A DNA stretch of 64,000 bases. Origin: Desertivirga xinjiangensis. GTDB taxonomy: Bacteria; Bacteroidota; Bacteroidia; Sphingobacteriales; Sphingobacteriaceae. The stretch is taken from the NCBI RefSeq assembly GCF_024436435.1, contig NZ_JAFMZP010000003.1, positions 248,001-312,000 of the forward strand. The letters run 5' to 3'. Below are positions 18,501 through 27,187 of the stretch, piece by piece. The stretch's first letter is position 1, and each line of letters opens with the position of its first letter. Both the position numbers and the translations under genes were made by a program. The notes under the pieces are model-generated. The model saw nothing but the letters and a program-made list of their open reading frames with translations. It was not told where the DNA came from and searched no databases.

Positions 18501-21254
18501 ACCATCAACCAGATGATTGCCAATCTTAAAGGTACTACCTTGAGGAACCATGAACAGGATTGGCTGAAATCCAACCTTGCGAAGTTTGCTCAAATGCTTC
18601 AGGGACAACGAGACAGGAACGCGGTTGCTAATAAGGTACTTTCAGAACTTGCGGAGCTTGTGAATGCACGTTACGGAGCCTTTTATATCCTGGAGCAGCC
18701 CGATGACGTTACAGAGGAGCCGAAATTGAAACTATTTGCCGGCTATGCGCAGAGCAGGCACAAGGTGATAAATTCTGAATTTACACTTAGCGAAGGTCTG
18801 GTTGGGCAGTGCGCTATTGATAAAGAGCGTATTTTGATAACCAATATTCCAGGGAATTATCTCCAGATCAACTCTGGAATCGGGGCAGCAACACCATCTG
18901 CACTGGTTATTCTGCCAGTACTATTCGAGAATAATACTAAGGCGGTAATTGAACTTGCCTCGTTTGATACATTCAGTCCTACACACCTCGACTTTTTAGA
19001 TCAGCTGACAGAAAGTATTGGTATCGTATTAAATAACATTGAAACAAATACCAGAACAGAGGAGCTTCTATCACAGTCGCAATCACTAGCCGGAGAATTA
19101 AAGGCTCAACAGGAAGAGTTGCGAAGAGCTAATGATGAGCTTCATGATAAGGCACAGCTGCTTGAAAAACAGAAAGAAGAAGTGGAGCAGATCAATAAAG
19201 AGGTCGAAGAAGCACGTCGATCTTTGGAAGAAAAGGCAGAACAGCTAACCCTTACCTCAAAATACAAATCGGAGTTCCTTGCAAACATGTCGCATGAGCT
19301 GCGTACTCCATTAAACAGCTTGCTTATCCTGGCTCAACAACTGTTTGAAAACCACGATGGAAACCTAAGCGAAAAACAGATAAGGTATGCAAGAACCATT
19401 CATTCATGTGGGTATGATCTTATCCAGTTGATTAATGACATCCTGGATCTTTCTAAGATTGAATCTGGAGTTATTTCTGCAGACATTATGCCTGTGAGCT
19501 TCAGAGAAATAGCTTCTTTCGTCGAAACCACGTTTAAACCAATATCCGAGGCTAAAAACCTTAATTTCGAAATCAACATCGAAGAAGAATTGCCTGAAAT
19601 AATGGAAACGGACATTCAGCGTTTGAATCAGATCTTGAAAAACCTTCTTTCCAATGCATTTAAATTCACTGAAAAAGGAAGCGTAAAACTCAGCATCAAG
19701 CGTCCGAACGGGGCACTTCGAAATCCTCTCAGCGGCTCTGATCATGTAATAGCCTTTTCGATTGAGGATACAGGTATAGGGATATCAAAGAAAACGCAGG
19801 GCATAATATTCGAGGCCTTCCAACAGGCAGAAGGATCAACCAGCAGAAAATACGGGGGTACAGGTTTAGGGCTTTCTATCAGTAAGGGTTTTGCCGAACT
19901 TCTCGGAGGAACAATTATTGTGGAAAGCGAACTCGGGAAAGGCAGTTCCTTCACTCTCTTCCTCCCGCTGAAGTATAAAGAAGGGACGAAACAAATAGGA
20001 GAATACTCTAGCGCCTACCCTGTAGCAAAACCTGCACCTGAAGTTAAGGAGTCAATAATTGAAGATGACAAGCACAACATTCACCCGGGCGATAAAGTTA
20101 TCCTGGTGATTGAGGACGACGTGCGCTTTACAAAAATCATGATTGACAAAGCACATGACTTTGGACTTAAAGCGGTTGTGGCTGTAAATTACATTGAAAT
20201 TTTTGATGTGATTCAAAGTTACAACCCGATAGCGATTACGCTTGATGTAAACCTGCCTGAATCAAATGGCTGGAAAATTCTGAAATTGTTGAAAAACGAT
20301 TATTCCTTGAGGCATATTCCGGTACATTTAATTTCAGGTGAAGATAACCGGGCACTGGCGCTTAAATACGGCGCCAAGAGCTTTCATTTAAAACCTCTTT
20401 CCAACAAATCTTTAGACGAACTAATATCCAGCGTTATCAATTACAATGATCGAAAGCTTAAAAAAGTGTTGATTGTTGAGGAAAACAAGAAGGACGCAGA
20501 AAACTTGATTTCGCTGTTGCAAACAGAAAGTATTCAAACCGCTATAGTCAATAATGCCAAGAAAGCCCTCTCCTTATTAAAAGAGGATGTTTTTGACTGT
20601 ATTGTCTTGGATTTCAGCAAACCTGAAGCCGAACTCATTGCCAACTATCTTAACGTAAATAAACAGTTCCAAACGTCAGTAATTATTTACTCTAAGGAAG
20701 AATTCAACCCGGATCAGCTGATCCATTTAAAACGACTGGATCATAAGTCTATTTCCAAAGCTGAGGAGTCGGAAATACTTGTCCTGAATGAAGTTTTAAG
20801 GATGTTACATATTGATTTAAAAGAACTTCCAGAAGTTAATGCAAAAGAAATCAATAAACTAAAAGACGGCACAGACATCCTGGATAATAAAAAAGTACTT
20901 GTTGTTGATGACGATGTGAGAAACCTTTTTGCACTAACTGCCGCATTTGAACGTTCTAACTTGGAAGTGATCACAGCAGAGAGCGGAAGGGAAGCACTGG
21001 AATTACTTAATGAAAACAAGGATATCGATATCGTATTAATGGATATTATGATGCCTGAAATGGACGGTTATGAGACTATTCAATGGATTAGAAAAGAACC
21101 CAAAAATAAGCAACTGCCTATTATTGCGGTAACAGCAAAAGCAATGATTGGAGACAGGCAAAAATGTATCGCTTCGGGAGCTTCGGATTATATAACAAAA
21201 CCGGTAAAAACCGATCAGCTTTTATCGCTGATGCGGGTTTGGCTATATCAATAA
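15555..21254 (+). CDS. Cytoplasmic poly-HAMP hybrid histidine kinase with GAF and three receiver domains
   Basis: Protein of 1,899 residues. Residues 1-168 are divergent HAMP-like helices. Residues 169-996 are nine tandem 92-residue HAMP repeats (each [10 protein letters not shown]...[10 protein letters not shown]...NTMVDQL). A GAF domain (about 1010-1165) and a coiled coil (about 1172-1240) follow. Then come HisKA with His1247 in [11 protein letters not shown], HATPase_c ([26 protein letters not shown]), and three receivers with phospho-acceptor Asp at about 1564, 1686 and 1830. The second receiver lacks the usual KP signature and may be degenerate. There is no signal peptide or membrane helix. 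The layout recalls fungal group III (Nik1/Os1) osmosensing kinases. It leads a four-gene phosphorelay island. Confidence 0.9.
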   Translation: MEQVILERDVKKAPKPTTTDDSLDLKELLNVLSQVKNGKLDARMPVTQAGINGKICEVLNEIIDMNEQFVNEICTAEKIIGKKGNLSKRVELPDARGGWAIGIKSLNNLITDLTFPTLEIAGMINSVANGNLSRQIPLEINGQPLKGEFLRIAKESNQMVAQLRLFTMEVTRVARQVGSEGKLGEQAKIKGVAGVWEELTDSVNQMAGNLTAQVRNIATVTTAVAKGDLSRKITVEAKGEILELKNTINTMVDQLNSFSSEVTRVALEVGTEGKLGGQAKVTGVAGTWKDLTDSVNRMAGNLTSQVRNIAGVTTAVANGDLSKKITVDVKGEMLELKKTINTMVDQLNSFASEVTRVALEVGTEGKLGGQAKVKGVGGVWKDLTDSVNQMGSNLTDQVRNIADVTTAVAKGDLSRKITADAKGELLQLKNTINTMVDQLNSFSSEVTRVAREVGSEGQLGGQANVPGVGGTWKDLTDSVNQMAGNLTGQVRNIAEVTTAVAKGDLSKKITVDVKGEMLELKVTINTMVDQLNSFGSEVTRVAREVGSEGQLGGQANVPGVGGTWKDLTDSVNKMADNLTSQVRNIAEVTTAVAKGDLSRKITVNAKGELLELKDTINTMVDQLRGFASEVTRVAREVGSEGQLGGQANVPGVDGTWKDLTDSVNKMAGNLTAQLRNIADVSIAVANGDLSKKITVDVRGEILQLKETINTMVDQLRGFASEVTRVAREVGTDGNLGGQAFVPGVAGTWKDLTDSVNQMSSNLTSQVRNIAEVTKAVASGDLSKTVVIDVKGEMMDLKNTINTMVDQLNSFASEVTRVAREVGTEGKLGGQAHVKGVGGTWKDLTDSVNQMASNLTGQIRGISKVATGIAKGNLKQRLSINALGEVAQLTDTINEMIDTLAVFADQVTTVAREVGVQGRLGGQASVPGASGTWKDLTENVNQLAQNLTVQVRSISEVASAVTKGDLTRTIRVDAKGELEALKDTINQMIANLKGTTLRNHEQDWLKSNLAKFAQMLQGQRDRNAVANKVLSELAELVNARYGAFYILEQPDDVTEEPKLKLFAGYAQSRHKVINSEFTLSEGLVGQCAIDKERILITNIPGNYLQINSGIGAATPSALVILPVLFENNTKAVIELASFDTFSPTHLDFLDQLTESIGIVLNNIETNTRTEELLSQSQSLAGELKAQQEELRRANDELHDKAQLLEKQKEEVEQINKEVEEARRSLEEKAEQLTLTSKYKSEFLANMSHELRTPLNSLLILAQQLFENHDGNLSEKQIRYARTIHSCGYDLIQLINDILDLSKIESGVISADIMPVSFREIASFVETTFKPISEAKNLNFEINIEEELPEIMETDIQRLNQILKNLLSNAFKFTEKGSVKLSIKRPNGALRNPLSGSDHVIAFSIEDTGIGISKKTQGIIFEAFQQAEGSTSRKYGGTGLGLSISKGFAELLGGTIIVESELGKGSSFTLFLPLKYKEGTKQIGEYSSAYPVAKPAPEVKESIIEDDKHNIHPGDKVILVIEDDVRFTKIMIDKAHDFGLKAVVAVNYIEIFDVIQSYNPIAITLDVNLPESNGWKILKLLKNDYSLRHIPVHLISGEDNRALALKYGAKSFHLKPLSNKSLDELISSVINYNDRKLKKVLIVEENKKDAENLISLLQTESIQTAIVNNAKKALSLLKEDVFDCIVLDFSKPEAELIANYLNVNKQFQTSVIIYSKEEFNPDQLIHLKRLDHKSISKAEESEILVLNEVLRMLHIDLKELPEVNAKEINKLKDGTDILDNKKVLVVDDDVRNLFALTAAFERSNLEVITAESGREALELLNENKDIDIVLMDIMMPEMDGYETIQWIRKEPKNKQLPIIAVTAKAMIGDRQKCIASGASDYITKPVKTDQLLSLMRVWLYQ
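16059..18542 (+). repeat. Nine tandem 276-bp repeats encoding HAMP units
   Basis: Nine in-frame 276-bp units (residues 169-996 of the hybrid kinase) run without interruption. Units 2-7 are the most alike. Units 8 and 9 diverge in their second halves ([17 protein letters not shown] and [14 protein letters not shown]). This much near-identity at DNA level makes copy-number change by recombination, and assembly error, likely. Confidence 0.92.
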
Positions 21255-21260
21255 CCTTCT

Positions 21261-21306
21261 AATATTGTATATCAAAGCAAAATATATAGCTTTGGTATAC
21301 AATATT
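21261..21306 (+). repeat. 18-bp inverted repeat between two signalling genes
   Basis: AATATTGTATATCAAAGC (21261-21278) faces GCTTTGGTATACAATATT (21289-21306), an 18-bp arm pair with one T-G mismatch and a 10-base AT loop. It begins 6 bases after the hybrid kinase stop. It has no T-tract, so it could be an operator, an mRNA processing stem or a weak terminator. Confidence 0.7.
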
Positions 21307-21332
21307 CATATTCACGCTAAATAAGAGAGATA

Positions 21333-22547
21333 GTGATTTCTGACACAATAAAAATTTTATTGGTTGACGACCGCGAAGACAACTTAATGTCAATGGAGGT
21401 GGTACTTGAAAAGGAAGGTTATTCCTTTTCGAAAGCAACTTCGGGCAAGGATGCTTTGAAGATTCTTCTTAAAGAAGAAGATTTCTCCTTAATTCTATTA
21501 GACGTTAAGATGCCGATCATGGACGGATATGAGACAGCGGAACTTATTTATCAGCGGGAGAAGCTTCAGAACATTCCGATAATCTTCATTACAGGACAAG
21601 ACTATGAAGAGAAAGCTGTGTTTAAAGGATACCAGGCGGGAGCAGTTGACTACATCCGAAAGCCTTTTAATCCTCAGATATTAAGATCAAAAGTTGCCGT
21701 CTTCGCGGAATTGTACAAGAAAAATCAGCTTTTAAAAACAGCTGAAGAAGAACTTCGCCAAAAAAACGATGACCTGATTAAATTGAATCAGCAACTCGAA
21801 AGCAGGGTTAAAGAACGCACACTTGAGTTGGAAAAATTAAACGATGAGCTTCAGGAACTAAATCTTTCCAAAGACAAAATACTGTCGGTAATATCTCACG
21901 ACCTTCGCAATCCATTTACTGCTCTATTGGCCTCTTCTGAAAAGTTGAACAGAGACTGTTCGAAACTGAGCACCTCAGAAGTTGCAAGTTTTTCGCAGAT
22001 CATATACCGTACTTCAAAAAAAATCCTGGGTCAACTAAACGAACTTGTCGATTGGGCCAAGAACCAACGTGAAAAAAATAGTTTTAACCCTACCAAGTTT
22101 CAATTGGTGAAAGGGATGAAAGAATCTTTTGAGCTGTTGAAGAACAATGCTGCTCATAAAGATATCCTTTTAAAGAGCAAAGTCAGGGACAATATTTTTG
22201 TCAATGCAGACGCTCTTATGCTGAGGTCCATACTCCAGAATCTGATAACAAATGCCATTAAATTTACTCCGCATGGGGGCTCAGTGGTGGTTAGTGCAGA
22301 ACCCAATGAAAAAATGATTGAAGTTTGTGTTCAGGATACTGGGATTGGAATGGATAAGGACATGAAGGAGAAAATTTTTATTGAAGCAGCTCATTCTATT
22401 TCAGGAACTAACAATGAGCCTGGCTCAGGACTTGGCCTTCTGCTAGTAAGAGATTTCGTGATGCAGCACGGCGGAACCATCCAGATTGAAAGCGAAATTG
22501 GAAAAGGCACCTGCTTTAAATTTACGGTTCCTGCAGTTCAAAATTAA
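21333..22547 (+). CDS. Receiver-histidine kinase (Rec-HisKA-HATPase), soluble
   Basis: Protein of 404 residues. An N-terminal receiver (1-120, phospho-acceptor Asp57 in LILLDVKMP, KP motif in YIRKPFNPQ) is joined by a coiled coil (about 125-175) to HisKA (His189 in VISHDLRNP) and HATPase_c (NLITNAIKFT, DTGIGMD, GSGLGLLLV). There is no membrane segment. Proteins of this design receive a phosphoryl group from another kinase and control their own kinase activity. The start is GTG at 21333, preceded by AAGAGAGATA. It lies 78 bases after the hybrid kinase and 23 bases before the CHASE3 kinase. Confidence 0.88.
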   Translation: MISDTIKILLVDDREDNLMSMEVVLEKEGYSFSKATSGKDALKILLKEEDFSLILLDVKMPIMDGYETAELIYQREKLQNIPIIFITGQDYEEKAVFKGYQAGAVDYIRKPFNPQILRSKVAVFAELYKKNQLLKTAEEELRQKNDDLIKLNQQLESRVKERTLELEKLNDELQELNLSKDKILSVISHDLRNPFTALLASSEKLNRDCSKLSTSEVASFSQIIYRTSKKILGQLNELVDWAKNQREKNSFNPTKFQLVKGMKESFELLKNNAAHKDILLKSKVRDNIFVNADALMLRSILQNLITNAIKFTPHGGSVVVSAEPNEKMIEVCVQDTGIGMDKDMKEKIFIEAAHSISGTNNEPGSGLGLLLVRDFVMQHGGTIQIESEIGKGTCFKFTVPAVQN

Positions 22548-22570
22548 TTTTCATCCCGGCAAGGAAATAA

Positions 22571-24034
22571 ATGAAGTTATCAACGCTCATATTTTTAGGA
22601 TTTTCAGTAGTTATCGGCTTATCCCTTTTAGACTCTTATGTAAACAACCTACTATCTAACAAAGTAAATCAGAATACCCTGTTCCTTACGAATTCAGAAG
22701 CAGTGATACGAAATTCCAGCAAACTTCATAAGGGAATTATCGAGATGCAAAGTGCATTCAGAGGGTTTTTGCTTACCGACGAAAGAAACTTTCTCAGCGA
22801 ATATTATGTAGGACTAAAAGCTATCCCTGCGTTAATTCGCGAACAACATGGACTTATCCGAGGTTCTGAAATACAAAAGACGAGACTGGATTCAATTTCT
22901 GAACTTCATGCACAATGGATCAATTACGCAGATTCGCTGATAATTGCCAAGCAGAATGCTCTTACAAATAAAAACACGACCGCGCGGTACAACTACCTCT
23001 TTGAAAACAAACTAAGGAAGCAGGTAGGAAAAAGGTTAAACGACAAGATCTCCGAAATTTTCCGGGCATTCGACCGCTCAGAATATAAGGTTAGGGCGGT
23101 ACGTCGCGCCTTATTGTCTGCATCTATACAAAAGACAAAAACTTATTCACTGATCTTTATAATCCTCACTGTTGGTGTCGGATTGGTATCCAGCGTCTAT
23201 ATTGTTAAGCTCATCTCGAGAAGAATCACTTCGATGGTTAACCTGGCCCAGAGCATCTCAAAAGGACACTTTACCGTTTTAAACGACAATAAGAATGATG
23301 AGCTGACCAGCCTTTCTACCTCGCTTAATATCATGTCTACCACGCTGAGCACTAATTTTAGGCAGCTCGAAAAAAGGAACAGCGAACTTAATCAGTTTGC
23401 CTATGTCGTTTCACACGACTTAAAGGCTCCTATCAGAGGCATTTACAATGTGATTCAGTGGATTGAAGAAGACCTGGAGAACGAAATGTCTCCGCAGATG
23501 CGAAAATATCTTAGTATCATCCCGCAGAGGATAAACCGTATGGAGGATTTGATTCATGGATTGCTGGATTACGCACGAATAAGCAGAGACAAACCATTGA
23601 AGGAAACCGTCGATGTGGGTATACTTCTGAAAGATGTAACAGAATTACTGGTGCCAAAAAACTTCAAAGTAACCATTGGAAAGATGCCTGTCTTACACAC
23701 AGAAAAGATAAGGCTGGAGCAAGTATTCAGCAACCTGATAAGTAATGCTGTTAAATATACCAAACACCCCGACGGTGAGATTTCTGTTAACTGCAGGGAT
23801 ATCGGCGAAGTCTATGAGTTTGCTGTAAGCGATAATGGAATTGGTATCGATCCAAAATACAACAGCAAAATATTTGAAATTTTTCAAACTTTGCGTGAAA
23901 AGCACGACAAAGAAAGTACAGGGATTGGCTTAGCTATAGTGAAAAGAATTATTGACGACCAGCATGGTACTATAAAGGTGCTGTCTGCACCCGGCAAAGG
24001 CGCAGCATTTTTATTCACGTGGGCTAAGACATAA
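22571..24034 (+). CDS. CHASE3-domain membrane sensor histidine kinase
   Basis: Protein of 487 residues: TM1 (about 5-24), an extracytoplasmic CHASE3 helical sensor (about 28-180) with the family's SSKLHKGIIEMQSAFRGFLLTD pattern, TM2 (about 191-213), HAMP (to about 265), HisKA with His282 in VSHDLKAPIRG, and HATPase_c (NLISNAVKYT, DNGIGID, GIGLAIV). The kinase half resembles those of bacteriophytochrome-type kinases that pair with small Rcp1-like regulators, which fits the gene 12 bases downstream. The ligand of CHASE3 is unknown. Confidence 0.9.
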   Translation: MKLSTLIFLGFSVVIGLSLLDSYVNNLLSNKVNQNTLFLTNSEAVIRNSSKLHKGIIEMQSAFRGFLLTDERNFLSEYYVGLKAIPALIREQHGLIRGSEIQKTRLDSISELHAQWINYADSLIIAKQNALTNKNTTARYNYLFENKLRKQVGKRLNDKISEIFRAFDRSEYKVRAVRRALLSASIQKTKTYSLIFIILTVGVGLVSSVYIVKLISRRITSMVNLAQSISKGHFTVLNDNKNDELTSLSTSLNIMSTTLSTNFRQLEKRNSELNQFAYVVSHDLKAPIRGIYNVIQWIEEDLENEMSPQMRKYLSIIPQRINRMEDLIHGLLDYARISRDKPLKETVDVGILLKDVTELLVPKNFKVTIGKMPVLHTEKIRLEQVFSNLISNAVKYTKHPDGEISVNCRDIGEVYEFAVSDNGIGIDPKYNSKIFEIFQTLREKHDKESTGIGLAIVKRIIDDQHGTIKVLSAPGKGAAFLFTWAKT

Positions 24035-24046
24035 TATAATAATTTA

Positions 24047-24475
24047 ATGAACAATAAACACATTTTATTAGTAGAAGACGACGAACTGGATGTAATCAGT
24101 GTACAGCGATCATTAAGAAAAATAGATCAGCAATATGAGTTATTTACGGCTTATAACGGAATTGAAGCTTTGGAAATGTTGCACAATGCTTTAGAAAAGG
24201 AAACTCCCCTGCCTGATGTGATTCTTCTTGACTTAAATATGCCAAAAATGAATGGTGTTGAATTCCTGAAGGCTCTAAGAAAAGACGATGCGTTGAAACA
24301 TATTAAGGTCTTTGTAATGACCACTTCGGGAGATGAGTCTGACCGGAAGACGACCGAGCAGCTGGGGGTTTCGGGGTATCTGATCAAACCTTTGAATTTC
24401 AACAATAATGATAAACGGACTGACTCAATGGATGGCTTTTTCCAATTCCACCTGAGAAAGATCTTTATTAGCTAG
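24047..24475 (+). CDS. Rcp1-like single-domain response regulator
   Basis: Receiver-only protein of 142 residues. The acidic pocket is VEDDELD, the phospho-acceptor Asp62 is in VILLDLNMPKMNG, and the switch Thr/Ser is in VMTTSGDES. The conserved Lys-Pro is in GYLIKPLNF. There is no output domain, so it acts as a phosphate shuttle or by protein binding, as known for Rcp1/CheY-like regulators. It lies 12 bases after the CHASE3 kinase, which is the likely phosphodonor. Confidence 0.9.
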   Translation: MNNKHILLVEDDELDVISVQRSLRKIDQQYELFTAYNGIEALEMLHNALEKETPLPDVILLDLNMPKMNGVEFLKALRKDDALKHIKVFVMTTSGDESDRKTTEQLGVSGYLIKPLNFNNNDKRTDSMDGFFQFHLRKIFIS

Positions 24476-24523
24476 TAATCCACTTTACATTAATTTTTTT
24501 GTTACTTTGAAGAAAAACTGTTT

Positions 24524-24970
24524 ATGTACCCGATCTTGTTAGACATTCACTCCATCGTTCGTTTCGTAATCCTTCTTGCGATTGTTGTTTCCATTTTACT
24601 GGCATTTACAGGTTGGTTTGGCAAAAAGGAATATACCAAGGGCAACAAAGCCATAAATTTAATTACCCTGATATCTGCACATACTCAACTTGTTTTAGGT
24701 TTAATACTTTATTTTGTGAGTCCTTTTGCTTCCACTGGTAATATGGGCGCAGCTATGAAAGATCCCATTTTGCGCTACTGGACAGTTGAACACAGTGCAA
24801 TGATGATTGTTGCCATTGTCTTTATAACGATTGGGTATTCTAAATCTAAGAAGGCTCTGAGTTCCACTGAAAAACATCGTTTAATTGCTGTTTTTTATAC
24901 CATTGCTGCATTAATCGTAGTAGTTGCCATCAGTATGAGCGGACGTCCTCTCCTGGAGATGAGCAGATAA
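24524..24970 (+). CDS. Small four-helix membrane protein (cytochrome b-like family), function unknown
   Basis: Protein of 148 residues with four hydrophobic helices (about residues 10-30, 45-67, 85-107, 122-140). Conserved-looking His residues are in or next to helices (LLDIHSIVRF, ISAHTQLVLG, TVEHSAMMI), a spacing that could bind heme, and similar proteins are often labelled cytochrome B. It starts 48 bases after the response regulator and is followed by the trp leader region. No partner gene is evident. Heme binding is inference. Confidence 0.65.
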   Translation: MYPILLDIHSIVRFVILLAIVVSILLAFTGWFGKKEYTKGNKAINLITLISAHTQLVLGLILYFVSPFASTGNMGAAMKDPILRYWTVEHSAMMIVAIVFITIGYSKSKKALSSTEKHRLIAVFYTIAALIVVVAISMSGRPLLEMSR

Positions 24971-25018
24971 AATTTAAAAAATTTGCGATTGTAAAATTCT
25001 TTGCATTTTTTTGTACCA

Positions 25019-25078
25019 ATGTTAAAAGTGATACATACTAAAAACTGGTGGTGGCAAGCAATAGCTTGTGCCGGGTAA
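25019..25078 (+). CDS. trpL: trp operon leader peptide (19 residues, WWW)
   Basis: Short frame MLKVIHTKNWWWQAIACAG with three consecutive Trp codons (25046-25054) and a TAA stop at 25076-25078. It lies 71 bases before trpE and just upstream of a strong terminator. Three tandem Trp codons are very unlikely by chance, and the placement is exactly that of an attenuation leader that senses charged tRNA-Trp through ribosome stalling. Confidence 0.85.
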   Translation: MLKVIHTKNWWWQAIACAG

Positions 25079-25149
25079 AGTATGTTTAGTATTAAAATCG
25101 TAATCCGATCTAAATAGATATAACCCGACGCACTCCGTCGGGTTTTTTT
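25034..25149 (+). promoter_or_regulatory. trp transcription attenuator
   Basis: Three alternative structures can be drawn. A 1:2 hairpin joins GGCAAGC (25053-25059) with GCTTG..GCC (25064-25072). CGGGT (25072-25076), which overlaps the leader stop codon, can pair with ACCCG (25123-25127) in the left arm of the terminator, giving a candidate antiterminator. The terminator itself is at 25122-25149. ATACTAAA (25035-25042) also matches TTTAGTAT (25085-25092). A ribosome at the stop would cover CGGGT and allow termination; one stalled on the Trp codons would leave it free. The mechanism is inference from these pairings. Confidence 0.7.
25122..25149 (+). terminator. Attenuator terminator before trpE
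   Basis: Perfect 9-bp stem AACCCGACG (25122-25130) / CGTCGGGTT (25136-25144), loop CACTC, and seven T (25143-25149). The T-run directly touches the trpE ATG at 25150. Confidence 0.9.
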
Positions 25150-26592
25150 ATGTCAAAAAGAAATATAATGAAGAAATTTAACTTACACTCCTCTTATAAA
25201 AAATTACTTGCAGATACCACTACGCCGGTGAGTATTTATCTCCGCTTAAGGGATGTTTTCCCCAACAGCTTATTGCTTGAAAGCTCTGATTATCACAGCC
25301 GGGAAAACAGTATAAGTTATGTTTGCTGCGACCCTATTGCAGGAATAGTATTAGAGAACGACACATTCAGCACGTTCTATCCTGATGGATCAAAAGCGAT
25401 TTCAAGCTCATCTGATATGCACCAGCAGGTGACCGACTTTCGTAACAGCTTTCAATCCTCCCTTGAAGACAAGTTTAAATTTATCTCCAATGGACTGTTT
25501 GGTTATTTCGCCTATGAAACGATCGAACTCTTTGAAGATATCAAATTACAAACGGAACGGAATGGCGAACGGAACATTCCTTTATTACAATATCATGTTT
25601 ACAGATACGTAATAGCCATCGACCACTTCAAAAACGAACTTTACATTTTTGAACACAGGCCCAGCGAAGAAGAAACTTCCGGCCTTGAACGTATACAGTT
25701 CCTTATTCAAAATAAAAACTTTCCGGAATATCCATTTGAAACCACCGGAGAAGAAACATCTAACTTTACCGACGAAGAGTTTATAGATGTTGTCGAAAAA
25801 TTGAAGCTCCATATTTACCGGGGGGATGTTTTCCAGATAGTTCCTTCGAGGGCTTTTTCGAAACCATTTTTAGGTGATGAATTTAACGTATACAGGGCTC
25901 TGCGATCGATCAACCCCTCTCCGTACCTGTTCTATTTCGATTATGGCAACTTCAAGATATTCGGATCGTCGCCCGAAGCGCAGCTAACCATAAAAAATGG
26001 TGAAGCGACCATATATCCAATTGCCGGTACATTCAGAAGGACAGGTAACGATGTTCTGGATGCTGAACTGGCAGCCAAACTAGAAAATGACCCAAAAGAA
26101 AGTGCCGAACATGTTATGCTGGTTGACCTGGCTCGCAACGACCTAAGCAGGCATTGTGATGAAGTGCAGGTAAAAGCTTTCAAAGAGGTGCAATACTATT
26201 CTCATCTCATACACCTCGTTTCAAAGGTGACGGGTAAGCTGCAGAAAAATGCCCATCCGTTTTATGTGGTTGGTGATACATTTCCTGCAGGAACACTTAG
26301 CGGAGCTCCTAAATACATGGCTATGACCCTTATTGATAAATATGAAAAAGGTCAGAGAGGATTCTATAGCGGAGCAATTGGCTACATGGGATTTAACGGC
26401 GATTTCAATCATGCCATTATGATCCGCTCTTTTATGAGCCGCAATAACGTATTACACTACCAGGCGGGTGCCGGCATAGTGGCCGATTCCGATCCTCAAA
26501 GTGAATTAAACGAAGTTAATAATAAAATCGCTGCATTACGGAATGCCCTTGAGATGGCAGGCAGCATTGTCCCACAAGTTGAAAAGATATAA
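25150..26592 (+). CDS. trpE: Anthranilate synthase component I
   Basis: Protein of 480 residues that converts chorismate and ammonia to anthranilate. The N-terminal part carries an LLESSDYHSRENS-type segment corresponding to the Trp feedback site. The chorismate-binding domain has VFQIVPSRAFSKPF, GSSPEAQL, IAGTFRRTG, HVMLVDLARNDLSR, FPAGTLSGAPK and the C-terminal AGAGIVADSDPQSE. All are standard. Two starts are possible: ATG at 25150, which abuts the terminator T-run, or ATG at 25168 (MKKFNLHSSY), which follows an A-rich stretch. The latter is better placed for translation. trpG follows after 1 base. Confidence 0.95.
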   Translation: MSKRNIMKKFNLHSSYKKLLADTTTPVSIYLRLRDVFPNSLLLESSDYHSRENSISYVCCDPIAGIVLENDTFSTFYPDGSKAISSSSDMHQQVTDFRNSFQSSLEDKFKFISNGLFGYFAYETIELFEDIKLQTERNGERNIPLLQYHVYRYVIAIDHFKNELYIFEHRPSEEETSGLERIQFLIQNKNFPEYPFETTGEETSNFTDEEFIDVVEKLKLHIYRGDVFQIVPSRAFSKPFLGDEFNVYRALRSINPSPYLFYFDYGNFKIFGSSPEAQLTIKNGEATIYPIAGTFRRTGNDVLDAELAAKLENDPKESAEHVMLVDLARNDLSRHCDEVQVKAFKEVQYYSHLIHLVSKVTGKLQKNAHPFYVVGDTFPAGTLSGAPKYMAMTLIDKYEKGQRGFYSGAIGYMGFNGDFNHAIMIRSFMSRNNVLHYQAGAGIVADSDPQSELNEVNNKIAALRNALEMAGSIVPQVEKI

Positions 26593-26593
26593 G

Positions 26594-27178
26594 ATGAAGA
26601 TATTAGTTGTTGATAATTACGATTCGTTTACATTTAACCTTGTTCACCTTTTACATGAATGCGGGTTCGAACCTACGGTTTGGAGGAATGATAAATTCGA
26701 GATCTCAGATGTTGAGCAGTTTGATAAGATCCTTTTATCGCCTGGACCAGGTATCCCCTCTGAAGCAGGTTTATTATTAGATGTGATTAAGACTTACGCT
26801 CCTTCAAAAAGTATTTTGGGGGTTTGTTTAGGCATGCAGGCAATGGCCGAGGTTTTTGGGGGCAATCTTTATAATCTTTCATATCCGGTACATGGCAGAG
26901 CCACAGCGATGCAGGTCCTGGACGATTCTGAAAAGCTATTTAATATGCTGCCACAAACATTTAATGTTGGCCGTTATCATTCCTGGGCAGTAAGCCGGGA
27001 AGGCTTGCCTGATGATGTTAAAATTACCGCTAAAGACACCGAAGGAGTGATCATGGCGCTTCGCCACCTGCACTACGATGTTAGGGGCGTTCAATTTCAT
27101 CCGGAATCAGTTCTTACAGAACACGGAAAACAAATGATAAAAAACTGGCTGACAGCACCCGCCTCGGAAGAGGCATAA
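26594..27178 (+). CDS. trpG: Anthranilate synthase component II (glutamine amidotransferase)
   Basis: Class I glutamine amidotransferase of 194 residues that supplies ammonia to TrpE. The triad is visible: the nucleophile Cys in GVCLGMQAMAE, and His and Glu in VQFHPESVLTEHG. The start LVVDNYDSFTFNLVH and LLSPGPGIPSE are typical of TrpG/PabA. The ATG at 26594 gives the normal family N-terminus. The open frame upstream to 26543 lies inside trpE and is not used. It lies 1 base after trpE and 9 bases before trpC. With trpE and trpC here, TrpG is the likelier identity, although dual TrpG/PabA use is possible. Confidence 0.93.
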   Translation: MKILVVDNYDSFTFNLVHLLHECGFEPTVWRNDKFEISDVEQFDKILLSPGPGIPSEAGLLLDVIKTYAPSKSILGVCLGMQAMAEVFGGNLYNLSYPVHGRATAMQVLDDSEKLFNMLPQTFNVGRYHSWAVSREGLPDDVKITAKDTEGVIMALRHLHYDVRGVQFHPESVLTEHGKQMIKNWLTAPASEEA

Positions 27179-27187
27179 AGGATAAAA

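Noticed and set aside
16059-18542. A regular array that might be taken for a CRISPR or satellite
   Set aside because: The 276-bp units are contiguous, have no spacers, keep frame and encode HAMP domains.
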